This document shows, one piece after another, positions 45,317 through 53,939 of a stretch of 64,000 bases of DNA (its first letter is position 1; every line of letters begins with the position of its first letter). The position numbers and the translations under genes are program-made. A model generated the notes under the pieces. That model saw only the letters and a list, made by a program, of their open reading frames with translations. It made no database searches and had not been told where the DNA came from. Location: NCBI RefSeq assembly GCF_000284375.1, contig NC_017249.1, forward strand, positions 7,681,001-7,745,000, written 5' to 3'. The stretch is from Bradyrhizobium japonicum USDA 6 (GTDB lineage Bacteria > Pseudomonadota > Alphaproteobacteria > Rhizobiales > Xanthobacteraceae).

Positions 45317-45739
45317 TCAGTTGGTGGGGCTCGCCGGAGGCCTGTAGTCCGGGAAACGGCTCAGCATCGCCGCCTTCAGGAACTTGAAATGGGCGATCGA
45401 GGCGCCGAGCTCCTTGAGCCGGCGCTGGCCGTTCAGGATTTCCTTGTCGAACAGGTCCTGGTGGTGATTGTCGAGCGCCTCGCGCTCGAGATATTCGTCG
45501 TCTCCGTTGCCGATCGTCACGGCGGCGCGCGCCAGCACGTCCTCGACCCGGCGGTTGAGACCCGACTGCTCGCGCTCCGCCGCATGCAGGGCGTCATCGA
45601 TCGCAATCATGATGGCTTCGATGCGGGTGCGATCGGTTGCGGCGTCGCGCTCGGGCGAGCGCGCGCGGAACACCTGCTCACCGCCGAAGCGGTCTTTCAG
45701 GAAGTTATGGGTGCGGGCCCGCAGGAAGAGCTGAAACAT
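45317..45739 (-). CDS. Conserved-looking helical protein (140 aa), unknown
   Basis: From ATG 45739 with GGAAAA about nine bases upstream. The sequence is charged and predicted largely helical (IEAIMIAIDDALHAAEREQ, YLEREALDNHHQDLF), ending in a Pro-rich tail. No membrane segment or signal peptide. Convergent with the phosphatase gene. No family recognised; a long plus-strand open frame over the same bases looks like a shadow. Confidence 0.5.
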   Translation of the reverse strand: MFQLFLRARTHNFLKDRFGGEQVFRARSPERDAATDRTRIEAIMIAIDDALHAAEREQSGLNRRVEDVLARAAVTIGNGDDEYLEREALDNHHQDLFDKEILNGQRRLKELGASIAHFKFLKAAMLSRFPDYRPPASPTN

Positions 45740-45790
45740 GCGTGCATTTTCCGGTTCGAGGCGCCAGACCAGAAAATGGGCCTGCGATGG

Positions 45791-46036
45791 TTAATAAAGG
45801 TTGAATCCTTCGCGCCGCTCGGTGCGGCTTTGCGCCATCCAGGCCCTCCAGGCCCCCTCGTGCTTCTCATAGAGCTCGAGCCTGCGCCGCTCGCCGGCAT
45901 CGGGCGCGACCTGCGCCTGCTCGCTGTCGAGCCGCTCGAACTCGAACGTCTCCTCGGGCGTCAAGCCGATCAGGACGCGGCGACCTCCCCCATCGACGAA
46001 ATACCGCCGTGGCGCGTTGTACGTCGGGCTCGTCAT
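45791..46036 (-). CDS. Small soluble protein (81 aa), unknown
   Basis: From ATG 46036, with GGGGAG six bases upstream; a start at 46060 lacks this. Sequence begins MTSPTYNAPRRYFVDGGG and has LIGLTPEETFEFERLD and a charged tail ending GFNLY. It looks like a compact cytoplasmic protein. No family recognised. It probably forms a small minus-strand group with the gene at 45317. Confidence 0.55.
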   Translation of the reverse strand: MTSPTYNAPRRYFVDGGGRRVLIGLTPEETFEFERLDSEQAQVAPDAGERRRLELYEKHEGAWRAWMAQSRTERREGFNLY

Positions 46037-46122
46037 GGCGTCTCCCCGAAATCCCGTCATGATTCACTCCCTCCGCCACCATGCGAGCCGCAACGCGAGA
46101 ACCGCACGCCGGTTGTAAATCC

Positions 46123-46293
46123 TCAGAATGCACGCCGTGCCCTCGCCAATGAACTGTTCTGCCGGAACGCGGTGGGACTGTAGGGACGGTGGAACGGATG
46201 ACGCTCCGCGCGCTCGCGAGGCCGCAGCGCGCGCGTCGCATAGCCTGCACCAAAGCCAGCGAGGAGCGAGACCAGGATCGCGAGCAGCATCAT
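46123..46293 (-). CDS. Very small single-pass membrane protein (56 aa), unknown
   Basis: From ATG 46293 (or the adjacent ATG 46290), with GGAA about nine bases upstream. MMLLAILVSLLAGFGAGYAT is a single membrane segment followed by a basic, His/Arg/Pro-rich tail. Same strand as, and 86 bases upstream of, the 81-residue protein gene. Membrane-plus-basic-tail peptides of this size are common in Bradyrhizobium, with no known roles. Confidence 0.5.
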   Translation of the reverse strand: MMLLAILVSLLAGFGAGYATRALRPRERAERHPFHRPYSPTAFRQNSSLARARRAF

Positions 46294-46427
46294 TCGCAAT
46301 TCGTTCCAGTGATACTGGCAGTCTCATCCTCGAGTTGTGTCGAGATCATGATCACCGCCGCTGATTTTCTCGTCATGCTAGGGATTTTTGAGCAGCACCC
46401 TGCATGCGAAGTGATCGGGCTGGTGCG

Positions 46428-46583
46428 TCAGCCGAAGAACCAGAGGAACAATCGCACCAGCAGCAGCGTGATGAAATACACCCAGCCCGCCATCGCGATC
46501 AGCGCAACGCTGAAAAACGCGCCTTCAAACGCCCGCTCTCTGAGCTTGGTGAGAGGAAGTGCCGCTCGCGCCTTTTGAAGCAT
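46428..46583 (-). CDS. Small membrane protein (51 aa), unknown
   Basis: From ATG 46583, preceded by AAGAAG. A basic N-terminus (MLQKARAALPLTKLRERAF) leads into one hydrophobic segment, FFSVALIAMAGWVYFITLLL, and an aromatic end. The frame is open further upstream to 46715, but that part is not convincing. Function unknown. Some plus-strand open frames compete over the upstream part only. Confidence 0.45.
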   Translation of the reverse strand: MLQKARAALPLTKLRERAFEGAFFSVALIAMAGWVYFITLLLVRLFLWFFG

Positions 46584-47566
46584 CTCGGTCTTCTTGATTT
46601 TGTTGATTTTGATTTGTTCGTGCGCGCGCACCATAGCCGAACGAATTCGACGATCTCGTGACGACTCAACCGAGAGAAGCGCAATACTGCTCGTCGGGAT
46701 TGCTGCCGCATGCATCGCGATTGGATTTTTTCTCGTTCGAAGCCGTTGCGACCAACCGGCGCCGATTCAATTCAAGTTGATCGCTCGAATCTGCGTCGTG
46801 ATTTCAAAACAAATCATGTCGCGATCCCGAAGCATTTGATTTCCAATCGCGCACAAGTTCTGACGCCGCAGCGCCGTGCCATCCATTATCGAGGGAACGC
46901 TGCCGGCCCGAGCTTGGAGGACATTGAGGGCGCAGGGAACGGGTTCCCCTGCTCTCCTCAATCTCCAACGCGGGCGTCTAACTCGCGCCTTTCTTCGGCA
47001 AGTCGATGATCCCGTGCCTGCGTCCATCCTGACGCTCGCCGGCATCAGCAACATCTTCATCGCCACCACGTCGAAGGACCGGTCGCTGTTTCGACGGCTG
47101 CGCGACGACGGCTCGGGGATCGGCACTTCTTCCATGCTCATCAGAACAGTCCGCGCGGATTGGCGGAGCTTCCGAGTCTTGCCGCAGCGTCGAGACGCGG
47201 AGTCGGGTCTCGACTATCGGCTGGCGCCCCCGCGAGGATTTAGAGCGCGGACTTGCGAAGACCGGGCGCCGGTTCTCCGACAACCGGACGTGGTGCCAGT
47301 ACATCCGCGATCCCACCATCACAGCGTGCAGATCGATCTTGGTTAGCGAAACTCCGTGGTTATACGGAGCACAACGCGCCGATTTCATCGCGGTAAGGTT
47401 GAGCAGTTAGCTTAATCCGCGTTGTTTGTTGCGAACCTTAGCGGATCGCATATCCATCTTCGCACCGGGCTCCCCCAGGCCCGGCCCCACCCAAGCAAAG
47501 CCGTCGAGCGAACGTGGGTCCGCTTGGCGGCTTTGTCTTTGTGTCGACGAGAGGATGATTTCGGTT
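46584..47566. other. Nearly 1 kb without a convincing gene
   Basis: Several overlapping open frames exist on both strands (for example plus 46876-47346 and minus 46978-47388), but none has a good ribosome site, a natural composition or a recognisable motif. The sequence 46600-46850 is AT-rich. It may be degenerate DNA or hold non-coding elements. Confidence 0.45.
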
Positions 47567-47740
47567 ATGGCGCGCAGGCCCTGGTCGTTCAAGGAAGACC
47601 GCCGGCTGATGGAATTGGCCAAGTCTTCGACTTCGCTGGAAGAGGCAGCAAAACTTCTCGGGCGCTCGCCCGATGCGATCAAGCGTATGGCCTTGCGCCT
47701 CGGCCTGTCGCTCAAATCCAAGGGCACCAAGAAGGGCTAG
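47567..47740 (+). CDS. Small Myb/SANT-like or helix-turn-helix-like protein (57 aa)
   Basis: From ATG 47567 (ATG 47555 adds four residues; GAGAGG lies just before it). MARRPWSFKEDRRLMELAKS, then LEEAAKLLGRSPDAIKRMA and a basic tail ending KGTKKG. The W..KED..L spacing plus the second helix pair resemble Myb/SANT-like small DNA-binding proteins found in rhizobia. The regulated genes are unknown. Confidence 0.65.
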   Translation: MARRPWSFKEDRRLMELAKSSTSLEEAAKLLGRSPDAIKRMALRLGLSLKSKGTKKG

Positions 47741-47964
47741 CGTCGGCCGCGCGCGACACGTCATGGACGGGTGCGTCCGCCTCATCAATCGATCAATGGC
47801 AGCCGCCAATCGACATGGGCCGATCGCTTTCAGCGCTCTCGATCTCTCCGTGCCCGGATGTTACACTGTCCAACGATGAAGATTGAACATCGTCCCTTTT
47901 CGGCGCAGAACGGTCGCCGGGCCGGCTTCGGTCTCAGTTTGATAGATTGTTGGAGGAATGCACC

Positions 47965-48216
47965 ATGTTGTCCCGCGCGCTCGCCGTAGCTCTGCTCCTG
48001 GCTCTGCCCTCAGTAGCGTCGGCGCAAGTCCCCGTGGGGTTCGGATTTCCAAACGGCGCGCCGTGGTGCGCCTTCGGTTTCGACTGCCGATTCCTGAATT
48101 ACCGGGAATGCGCCGACTGGATTTTCGATCCCGCGCGCAACTGCCTCAAGAATCCGTACTTCGCAGCCCACTACCCGACCAATGTCGACAAGGGCTGGTC
48201 CTACAATCGGCGTTGA
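47965..48216 (+). CDS. Small secreted Cys-containing protein (DUF3551-like)
   Basis: 83 residues from ATG 47965 with GGAGG spaced eight bases. The signal peptide MLSRALAVALLLALPSVASA is followed by a short mature part: GAPWCAFGFDC, YRECADW and NCLKNPYF. The PWC...C...C...NP.F pattern resembles the DUF3551 peptides abundant in Bradyrhizobium. Disulfide-bonded and periplasmic or secreted; role unknown. Confidence 0.7.
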   Translation: MLSRALAVALLLALPSVASAQVPVGFGFPNGAPWCAFGFDCRFLNYRECADWIFDPARNCLKNPYFAAHYPTNVDKGWSYNRR

Positions 48217-48305
48217 ACGTCGGTCCCTGCGAACGGCTTGGCCATGCGGTCAGGCACGTAGCTACAGGTCTGACCGGGGGCTTGGCTTGTCGGTGACGAG
48301 AATTT

Positions 48306-48327
48306 GGGCAGGGACGATCGCCTGCCC
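48306..48327 (+). terminator. Possible hairpin terminator
   Basis: GGGCAGG (48306-48312) and CCTGCCC (48321-48327), 7-bp stem with an 8-base loop, about 90 bases after the stop at 48216. No T-run, so weak support. Confidence 0.3.
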
Positions 48328-48399
48328 GTTCCCTTGAAGACGGAACTCTCAGCCGCGCTCCGCATTGCTTTCGAAAGAAAAGCGGGAGGCCGAGCCGTC

Positions 48400-48564
48400 A
48401 TGGCAAGCTCTTTCCTTATCGTGATGTCGATCTGGTTCGGCATCAACATCCTGTTCTTGGCAGTCCGGCTTTGGGTCACCAGGCCGAAGAACTGGCAGAT
48501 GAATGCCTGCCCTCGCCAACTCAGCGCCGTCCGCGTGACATCGCAACAGCACCGCCGCGGCTGA
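48400..48564 (+). CDS. Very small membrane protein (54 aa), unknown
   Basis: From ATG 48400 with GGGAGG about ten bases upstream. MASSFLIVMSIWFGINILFL is a membrane segment, followed by LWVTRPKN and a basic tail. The frame stays open upstream to 48304 without support. Unknown function. Confidence 0.4.
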   Translation: MASSFLIVMSIWFGINILFLAVRLWVTRPKNWQMNACPRQLSAVRVTSQQHRRG

Positions 48565-48712
48565 CGTCAACTGAATGCATGCGGAATGGGCCGTAGCCAC
48601 GGCTCCGCAGTTCGCCCGTGAACCTTGGTTCATGCCCTCGAGGGTTTGTGAACCTTAACGATGTTCTTGGCTTTCGAAAGCGGCCAGCCGGTCGACCGGC
48701 TATGTTGGCGCA

Positions 48713-49078
48713 ATGCGCCGCAATCATCTCATCGCAGCCGCGGTTATCTGTCTCGTGCTCATCGTCTATGCGACGCTGGCCAAGCTCGCGGGCCGGCCGG
48801 CACTCATGGGCCACGCGGAGGCCTACTGGGTCGTCGTGATTGAGCGCTTCAGCGCCTACGGTCTGTTGGGCTTCCTGCTGTCCTTCCTGCTACCGGGACG
48901 CGTCAAGCTGGCTTGCGCGTTCGTGATCGCCGTCGCAGTCGGGCTAGAGGTCTTGCAGGCGGTAACGCCGGATCGTGATCCACGATTCATCGATGTGCTG
49001 CAAAAGGCCGCCGGCGGCACCGTCGGCGTCCTTCTGGCCCAGACCATCCTGGCTTTCCTGCCGAGGCCGCCGTCCTGA
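48713..49078 (+). CDS. VanZ-like membrane protein
   Basis: 121 residues starting MRRNHLIAAAVICLVLIVYA. Four hydrophobic segments, with VERF/AYGLLGFLLSFLL, AVGLEVLQAVTPDRDPRFIDVL and AAGGTVGVLLAQTIL. The E..Q...P.R...D...N/K..G pattern is that of the VanZ-like family. The molecular role of the family is unclear outside of glycopeptide tolerance. It converges with the gene ending at 49101. Confidence 0.78.
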   Translation: MRRNHLIAAAVICLVLIVYATLAKLAGRPALMGHAEAYWVVVIERFSAYGLLGFLLSFLLPGRVKLACAFVIAVAVGLEVLQAVTPDRDPRFIDVLQKAAGGTVGVLLAQTILAFLPRPPS

Positions 49079-49100
49079 GGCGGCCGCCGGCGCCGCGAAC

Positions 49101-49385
49101 TTACGCCACTCCGCGCCGCAGGCTCGGCTGATTGGCCGAAAGAACCCCGGACATCTGGCGATGGGCATCGCGCAGCGCAGTGATCGCGTCATCGAGGTCG
49201 AATTCGGCTTCGCGAACGGTCTCGAAGAATCGGGCCATCAAGGCGAGGTTCAGCTTGACGCGGGTGTTCCCGTCGCGGCTCTTGCGGCGATCGAGCGACA
49301 GATGCATCGCCTGCATCCTGGCCTCGTCAGCGCTGCAGCCGTTGAGGGTCGCGAGTTCGTCATATGTCATCCAGATCTGAGGCAT
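49101..49385 (-). CDS. Small HTH-like protein (94 aa), unknown
   Basis: Begins MPQIWMTYDELATLNGCSADEAR, an excisionase/MerR-like helix-turn-helix opening in which the second helix carries the charged LSLDRRKSRDGNTRVKL segment. A helical C-terminus follows (FFETVREAEFDLDDAITAL). It may bind DNA or act as a small regulator; no target is evident. Confidence 0.6.
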   Translation of the reverse strand: MPQIWMTYDELATLNGCSADEARMQAMHLSLDRRKSRDGNTRVKLNLALMARFFETVREAEFDLDDAITALRDAHRQMSGVLSANQPSLRRGVA

Positions 49386-49509
49386 GTCCCTGTCCGCCTT
49401 TTGTTATGGGCCTCAACCTAGATTTTGCCTCTAAAACTAGTGTTGCCGCAGTCCGGTCGCGCCGTGTTTTCGCGACAACAGCGTCAATGCAAAGCTAAAA
49501 CCCCGCGCC

Positions 49510-49956
49510 CTACGATACAGGCGCCTTGGGCGGCGTGAACGGATGACGCGGCCGGGAACGGTTGTCGAGGCCCTTGGGCAGCTTGTCGGCGTTGAGCTTC
49601 ACGACCGCGCATTTGGCGTCGGCTGCCGGCGCATCTTCCTGGCTGTAGATCAGCGTCGCCTCGAACTTCACGTCGGGTGCCTCCTTGGCCGTTCCCGAAC
49701 AGCTCGCCACCAGGCCGTTGCACACACCCGAGAGTTTGACCTCGACCTCGTCAGGCCCAAACACGCTCAGCGGACCGTCAGCATGCCGGTTCACGGTCAG
49801 GACGGCCGAGAAGTGCTGCTCATCGACCCGGTACGAGCCACCATAAGTAAAGAAGCTGTCGCGGCCCGAGATCCGGCCCTCGGCCAGATCCACGATGCCG
49901 GTGCCCTGACCTCGTGAGGTCCTGAACCAGGCAGCGTATTTACCGTCTCTCAGCAT
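49510..49956 (-). CDS. GrlR-like domain protein
   Basis: 148 residues. The opening MLRDGKYAAWFRTSRGQG, GTGIVDLAEGRISGRDSFF, TYGGSYRV and the later FGPDEVEVKLSG fit the beta-barrel family named after GrlR, a negative regulator of type III secretion in enteric pathogens. Alphaproteobacterial members are common and uncharacterised, so the regulatory name should not be carried over. A Pro-rich tail ends the protein. No signal peptide. Confidence 0.65.
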   Translation of the reverse strand: MLRDGKYAAWFRTSRGQGTGIVDLAEGRISGRDSFFTYGGSYRVDEQHFSAVLTVNRHADGPLSVFGPDEVEVKLSGVCNGLVASCSGTAKEAPDVKFEATLIYSQEDAPAADAKCAVVKLNADKLPKGLDNRSRPRHPFTPPKAPVS

Positions 49957-50075
49957 GGCGAATTTTCCGAGGTGAAGATCGCCCTGTATTTGCGACCAAC
50001 TCTGGGGCGCGACAATGACCTAACGGCCGGCCCTTCGGGCAAGGTTAACGCTCCGAAAACCCAATCCGTCGAATT

Positions 50076-50100
50076 GCCGCCGACGCGCGACGCCGGCGGC
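50076..50100 (-). terminator. Hairpin at the end of the chemosensory operon
   Basis: GCCGCCG (50076-50082) and CGGCGGC (50094-50100): 7-bp stem, 11-base loop, six bases past the stop of the last minus-strand gene (50106). No strong T-run. Confidence 0.45.
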
Positions 50101-50105
50101 GAACA

Positions 50106-51833
50106 TCAGAACAACTCTATGCCGTCGTCCGCGGTCTCGACCGCTTCGACGCGGCGCGTGGCGGCGATCGACGCAAGGCCAAGCGTTTGCAGGAATTCCC
50201 GGTGAACGTCCCGCTCGCACTCCATCGTGTAGCGCGCGAAGAGATCGTCGAGCATCGCCTGATCCTGCGCCTCCGGCCGCGGCCGCTGCGCGCCCGCGCT
50301 CGCGGTCTCGAGGCGCGCGGCAACCGCAGGCAAGGCCGCGGAGCTCTCGCCTAGCGAGCTCATCAGACCTTGCGCCGAATTCATCAGGCCCTCGAATTCC
50401 GCGCCTTCATCGACGAGCCGGCTCATCAGCTTGCCGAGCCGTTCGTTGCCGACCTCGACCTCGCGCAGCGCCTGGAGGATCTGCGGCTCGAACTTGGCGA
50501 GCTGCGCGGGATCGCCCCGCACACGGAGCTCCTTCAGCTCGTTCGCAGAGCGCTCGATACCGTCGAGCACGGGCCGCAAGCGCCCCGCGCCCGCCGAAAC
50601 CTGGTCGGCGGTCGCCTTGAGCTCGTTGGCGATCACGACGAAAGCGCTGCCGCGGCTGCCCAGATGGCTTGCCTTCAGGCCGGCATTCATTCCGATCAGG
50701 GTGATGTCGACGGTCGCCTCGGCGAGCCCGGCGATGGCCTGGCGAAACTTTGCCAGCGTGTCCTCGACGATGGCGAGCGCCTCGTCGACCGAGCGGCCGG
50801 CGCTCTCGCAGGTGGCGATCAGGGTCGAGGCATGTGCCAGTGCCTGCTTGATGCGGGCGAGGAACGATGACGGGCCGCCATCCTCGCCGCCGAACAGCGT
50901 GCGGCCATGGCCGACGACACTGCCAGCATCGTGCAGGATAGCGCTGAGCGCGCGAACGATCTGGCCGATGTCGCCGCCGAATTCGCGCTGGGCGTCCCTG
51001 AGCAAGGCCGCCTGCAACTGGCAGATCGTGCGCGCGCCGTCCTCGCTCGCGCCCCGTTCGGGAACGAGGCCCAGCGCAGCTTCCGACGCCTGGCCGAGGC
51101 CATGACAGACATGTTCGAGGCGCTGGCGCGTGCTGTCGCCGGCCTGCAAGGAAATGATCGCGCCGCCGACCGCCTCGGCGATCTTCCCAGTGCTGGTGCT
51201 CGCGAGGTCGGCGAGCTGGCTGCTGTCGCGGCGCTGGCCGCGCAATCCGGAATAGGCTGCGCCGAGCTCGGCGCTCTCCGACACCAATTGATTCCGGTAA
51301 CGGCTCTCGAATTCCCTCTGCCGGCCGGACGCGGTCGCAACGGCTTCCGACAGGCGCTGCTGGTCCCGCGCGCAGCCCTCGATCGAACCTTGTACCGCCT
51401 TGCCGAGATCGTAGGCTTCCTGCGTGAAGGCGAGAAAGCCCTCGCGGTCGCCATCGAGCGAAGCCGCCTCGATCCGCGCGCTGCGCGCGATGATGGTGAT
51501 CATCTGGATGTGCTTGAACAGCGGCTTGAGCAGCGCGGACGCCTCCGCCGTGCTCGTGCCTATGGTTGCAAGCAGCGCGCTCTCGGCCGGCAGCGCCTCT
51601 GCCAGCTCGCTGAGCCGCGCGGCGATCTCCTGTAGCGCGGTGGCGGCGCCCTCGATCTCGGCGCCGGAGAGTTCCTCCGAGAGCGTCGCGAGGCCCTGGT
51701 TCAGCTCCTTGAAGATGAGGTGACCGCGACCGAGCTCGTGACCGACGCGTGCGAAGACGTCCTCGATCCGCGACGAGACATCCTCGATCGCAGCTTTCGC
51801 CTCGGTGAGCGTGTTGGCCGGAATGGCGGACAT
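50106..51833 (-). CDS. Soluble MCP-like chemosensory protein
   Basis: 575 residues from ATG 51833; the open frame up to 52415 is cheB sequence in another frame. It is helical throughout, with no membrane segment or HAMP. Two stretches look like degenerate MCP signalling hairpin tips: ITIIARSARIEAASLDGDRE (about 112-131) and ITLIGMNAGLKASHLGSRGS (about 377-396, followed by AFVVIANELKATADQ). A central SLQAGDSTRQRLEHV recalls CheZ-like helices. It ends the operon five bases after cheB. It may be a cytoplasmic receptor, adaptor or output partner; which is unknown. Confidence 0.7.
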   Translation of the reverse strand: MSAIPANTLTEAKAAIEDVSSRIEDVFARVGHELGRGHLIFKELNQGLATLSEELSGAEIEGAATALQEIAARLSELAEALPAESALLATIGTSTAEASALLKPLFKHIQMITIIARSARIEAASLDGDREGFLAFTQEAYDLGKAVQGSIEGCARDQQRLSEAVATASGRQREFESRYRNQLVSESAELGAAYSGLRGQRRDSSQLADLASTSTGKIAEAVGGAIISLQAGDSTRQRLEHVCHGLGQASEAALGLVPERGASEDGARTICQLQAALLRDAQREFGGDIGQIVRALSAILHDAGSVVGHGRTLFGGEDGGPSSFLARIKQALAHASTLIATCESAGRSVDEALAIVEDTLAKFRQAIAGLAEATVDITLIGMNAGLKASHLGSRGSAFVVIANELKATADQVSAGAGRLRPVLDGIERSANELKELRVRGDPAQLAKFEPQILQALREVEVGNERLGKLMSRLVDEGAEFEGLMNSAQGLMSSLGESSAALPAVAARLETASAGAQRPRPEAQDQAMLDDLFARYTMECERDVHREFLQTLGLASIAATRRVEAVETADDGIELF

Positions 51834-51838
51834 CGCAA

Positions 51839-52930
51839 TCAACCTGCCACCGCAACGTGTCCGGCCTGATACCAGAGCATGATCTCGCGCGGGATATGAT
51901 GCAGCGAGACGACCTTCTCGACACCGCCATGCGCGATCGCTTCCTTGGGCATGCCGAACACCACGCAGCTCTCCTCGTTCTGCGCGCGTGTCGAGGCGCC
52001 GAGCTTGCGCATCTCCAGCATGCCGCGCGCGCCGTCGTCGCCCATGCCCGTCATGATCACGCCGAGCGCGTTGGCGCCGGCATGCTGGGCCGCGGAGCGA
52101 AACAGCACGTCGACCGAGGGGCGATGCCGCGACACCGGCGGGCCGTCCTTGATCGCGATCTGGTAGCGCAGGCCGATGCGCTGGAGCAGCATGTGGCGGG
52201 CGCCCGGCGCGATATAGGCGCAGCCCGGCAGCACCGGCTCGCCGTCCTCGGCTTCCTTGACGCGGACCTGGCAGACGCTGTCGAGACGCCTGGCGAAGGC
52301 CGCGGTGAACCCTGCCGGCATGTGCTGGACGATGACAATGGGAGGACAGTGCGGCGGCAGCATCTCGAGGACGTCGTTGAGCGCTTCGGTGCCGCCGGTC
52401 GATGCGCCGATGCACACGATGCGCTCAGTGGTCGGCCGGACCTTGCCCTGCACCGGCGGCGGGATGATGGCGTCGGCGGTCAGCTTCCTCTCGATCGTAC
52501 GGCGCTCCGCCCGCGGGCGCACCCGCGCGCGCGCTGCCGATTTCACGGCCTCGCGCAGCCGCGTCGAGCATTCGAGCAGCGCCTGCCGGGTGTCGATCTT
52601 CGGCTTCGGCACGATGTCGACCGCGCCCGCCTCGAACGCCTCGAACATCACGTTGGAACCTTCCTCGGTGAGCGAGGAGCAGATGATCACCGGGATCGGG
52701 CGCTGCGCCATGATCTTGCGCAGGAAGGTCATGCCGTCCATGCGCGGCATTTCCAGGTCGAGGATCATGACATCGGGGATTTCGTTCTGCAGCCGGCGCG
52801 CCGCCGCGAACGGATCGGAGGCAGCCCCCATCACCTCGATGTCAGGATCGTCGTTGAGGATCGTTTGCAGGATTTGGCGCACCGACGCCGAATCGTCCAC
52901 GATCAGTACGCGAACTTTCTCCCTCGGCAT
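51839..52930 (-). CDS. cheB: Chemotaxis protein-glutamate methylesterase/deamidase
   Basis: 363 residues. N-terminal receiver (LIVDDSASVRQ, phospho-Asp in LDLEMPRMDGM, Lys in VPKPKID), a basic linker, then the esterase domain with Ser in CIGASTGGTE, His in VQHMPAGFT and Asp in MTGMGDDGARG. It removes methyl groups from MCPs when phosphorylated by CheA. It lies 16 bases after cheR and directly before the soluble MCP-like gene. Confidence 0.96.
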   Translation of the reverse strand: MPREKVRVLIVDDSASVRQILQTILNDDPDIEVMGAASDPFAAARRLQNEIPDVMILDLEMPRMDGMTFLRKIMAQRPIPVIICSSLTEEGSNVMFEAFEAGAVDIVPKPKIDTRQALLECSTRLREAVKSAARARVRPRAERRTIERKLTADAIIPPPVQGKVRPTTERIVCIGASTGGTEALNDVLEMLPPHCPPIVIVQHMPAGFTAAFARRLDSVCQVRVKEAEDGEPVLPGCAYIAPGARHMLLQRIGLRYQIAIKDGPPVSRHRPSVDVLFRSAAQHAGANALGVIMTGMGDDGARGMLEMRKLGASTRAQNEESCVVFGMPKEAIAHGGVEKVVSLHHIPREIMLWYQAGHVAVAG

Positions 52931-52946
52931 CCTGGTTGCGCTCCGG

Positions 52947-53801
52947 CTAGACCTTGAAAATGGTTGGCTGAACTTGCTTCAGACCCGGCACTGCACTGTG
53001 AATCATCGATTCCGAATGACCGACCAGGAGATAGCCGCCGGGCCGCAAATGACTGCACAATTGCTCGATCACCTTGCGCTGGGTCTCACGCTCGAAATAG
53101 ATCAGGACGTTGCGGCAGAAGATGATGTCGACGTCCCGGTCGACGGGATAGGACTTATCCATGAGGTTCATCCTCATGAAATGCGTCATGCGCCGCAATT
53201 CCGGCACCACCCGCACCTCGCCGCGCGACTTGTCTCGCGACGACAGGAAATAACGCTTCACGAAGGGCTCCGGCACCGGGGCGAGCACGTCGCGGGTGTA
53301 GATCGCAGCCTTCGCAAGGCGCAGCACCGCGGTCGAGATGTCGGTCCCGAGGATGCGGTACTGAAACCGCGATCCGTTCCGCGTCATGTCGTCCAGCACC
53401 ATGGCGGTGGTGTAGGCTTCCATGCCGGTAGAGCTCGCCGAGCTCCAGATCTTCAGGTTCGCGTTTTTCCGACCGTGCGACTTAAGCAGGGCCGGGATCG
53501 CGACGTCCCTCATGAAGGTGAAGTGCTGGGGCTCCCGAAAGAAGTCGGTCTTGTTGGTCGTCACCACATCGATGAGATGGGTCAGCTCGGTGTCGAAATG
53601 ATCCGCCTCGAACAGGTTGTCGACATACTCGTTGAGGTCTGAGAAGTTCAGCGCGCGCACACGCTTGTGCAGCCGTCCCTCAAGCATCAGCCGCTTGCCC
53701 TGCGGCAGCTTGATGCCGACCTGGCCCTCGATCAGTTCGGCGATGGTCCGGAAGTGGCGGTCGGACAGATGGACGACCGTATCCTGCACGGCAGGCATCA
53801 T
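52947..53801 (-). CDS. cheR: Chemotaxis MCP methyltransferase
   Basis: 284 residues from ATG 53801 (the next codon but two is also Met). The N-terminal helical domain begins LSDRHFRTIAELIEGQVGIKLP. The SAM-binding domain follows: KIWSSASSTGMEAYTTAM, ILGTDISTAVL, DIIFCRNVLIYF and GYLLVGHSESM. No TPR tail. It methylates receptor glutamates. A 138-base gap with a hairpin separates it from the MCP gene upstream. Confidence 0.95.
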   Translation of the reverse strand: MMPAVQDTVVHLSDRHFRTIAELIEGQVGIKLPQGKRLMLEGRLHKRVRALNFSDLNEYVDNLFEADHFDTELTHLIDVVTTNKTDFFREPQHFTFMRDVAIPALLKSHGRKNANLKIWSSASSTGMEAYTTAMVLDDMTRNGSRFQYRILGTDISTAVLRLAKAAIYTRDVLAPVPEPFVKRYFLSSRDKSRGEVRVVPELRRMTHFMRMNLMDKSYPVDRDVDIIFCRNVLIYFERETQRKVIEQLCSHLRPGGYLLVGHSESMIHSAVPGLKQVQPTIFKV

Positions 53802-53898
53802 GGCTGAATGCCCCGATCCGCGATGGCCGCCTGCATTGAATGTCGGGCCGAACGGGCCATCTTGAATCCCACGCCTTTACACGATCACTGACGGCGGA

Positions 53899-53925
53899 TC
53901 GGCCCACCGGCGAAGGATGGGCCGA
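53899..53925 (-). terminator. Hairpin between the first MCP gene and cheR
   Basis: TCGGCCCA (53899-53906) and TGGGCCGA (53918-53925), perfect 8-bp stem, 11-base loop, 15 bases after the MCP stop (53940, minus strand). It may attenuate cheR/cheB expression relative to the receptors. Confidence 0.45.
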
Positions 53926-53939
53926 CCTCTTGACGGCTC

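Noticed and set aside
45389..46183. 264-residue plus-strand frame
   Set aside because: Antisense to two minus-strand genes with good starts; no motif and shadow-type composition.
46594..46839. 81-residue plus-strand frame with a hydrophobic stretch (ILLVGIAAACIAIGFFLV)
   Set aside because: Starts at TTG in a low-complexity T-rich run without a ribosome site and uses AT-ending codons unlike the genes around it.
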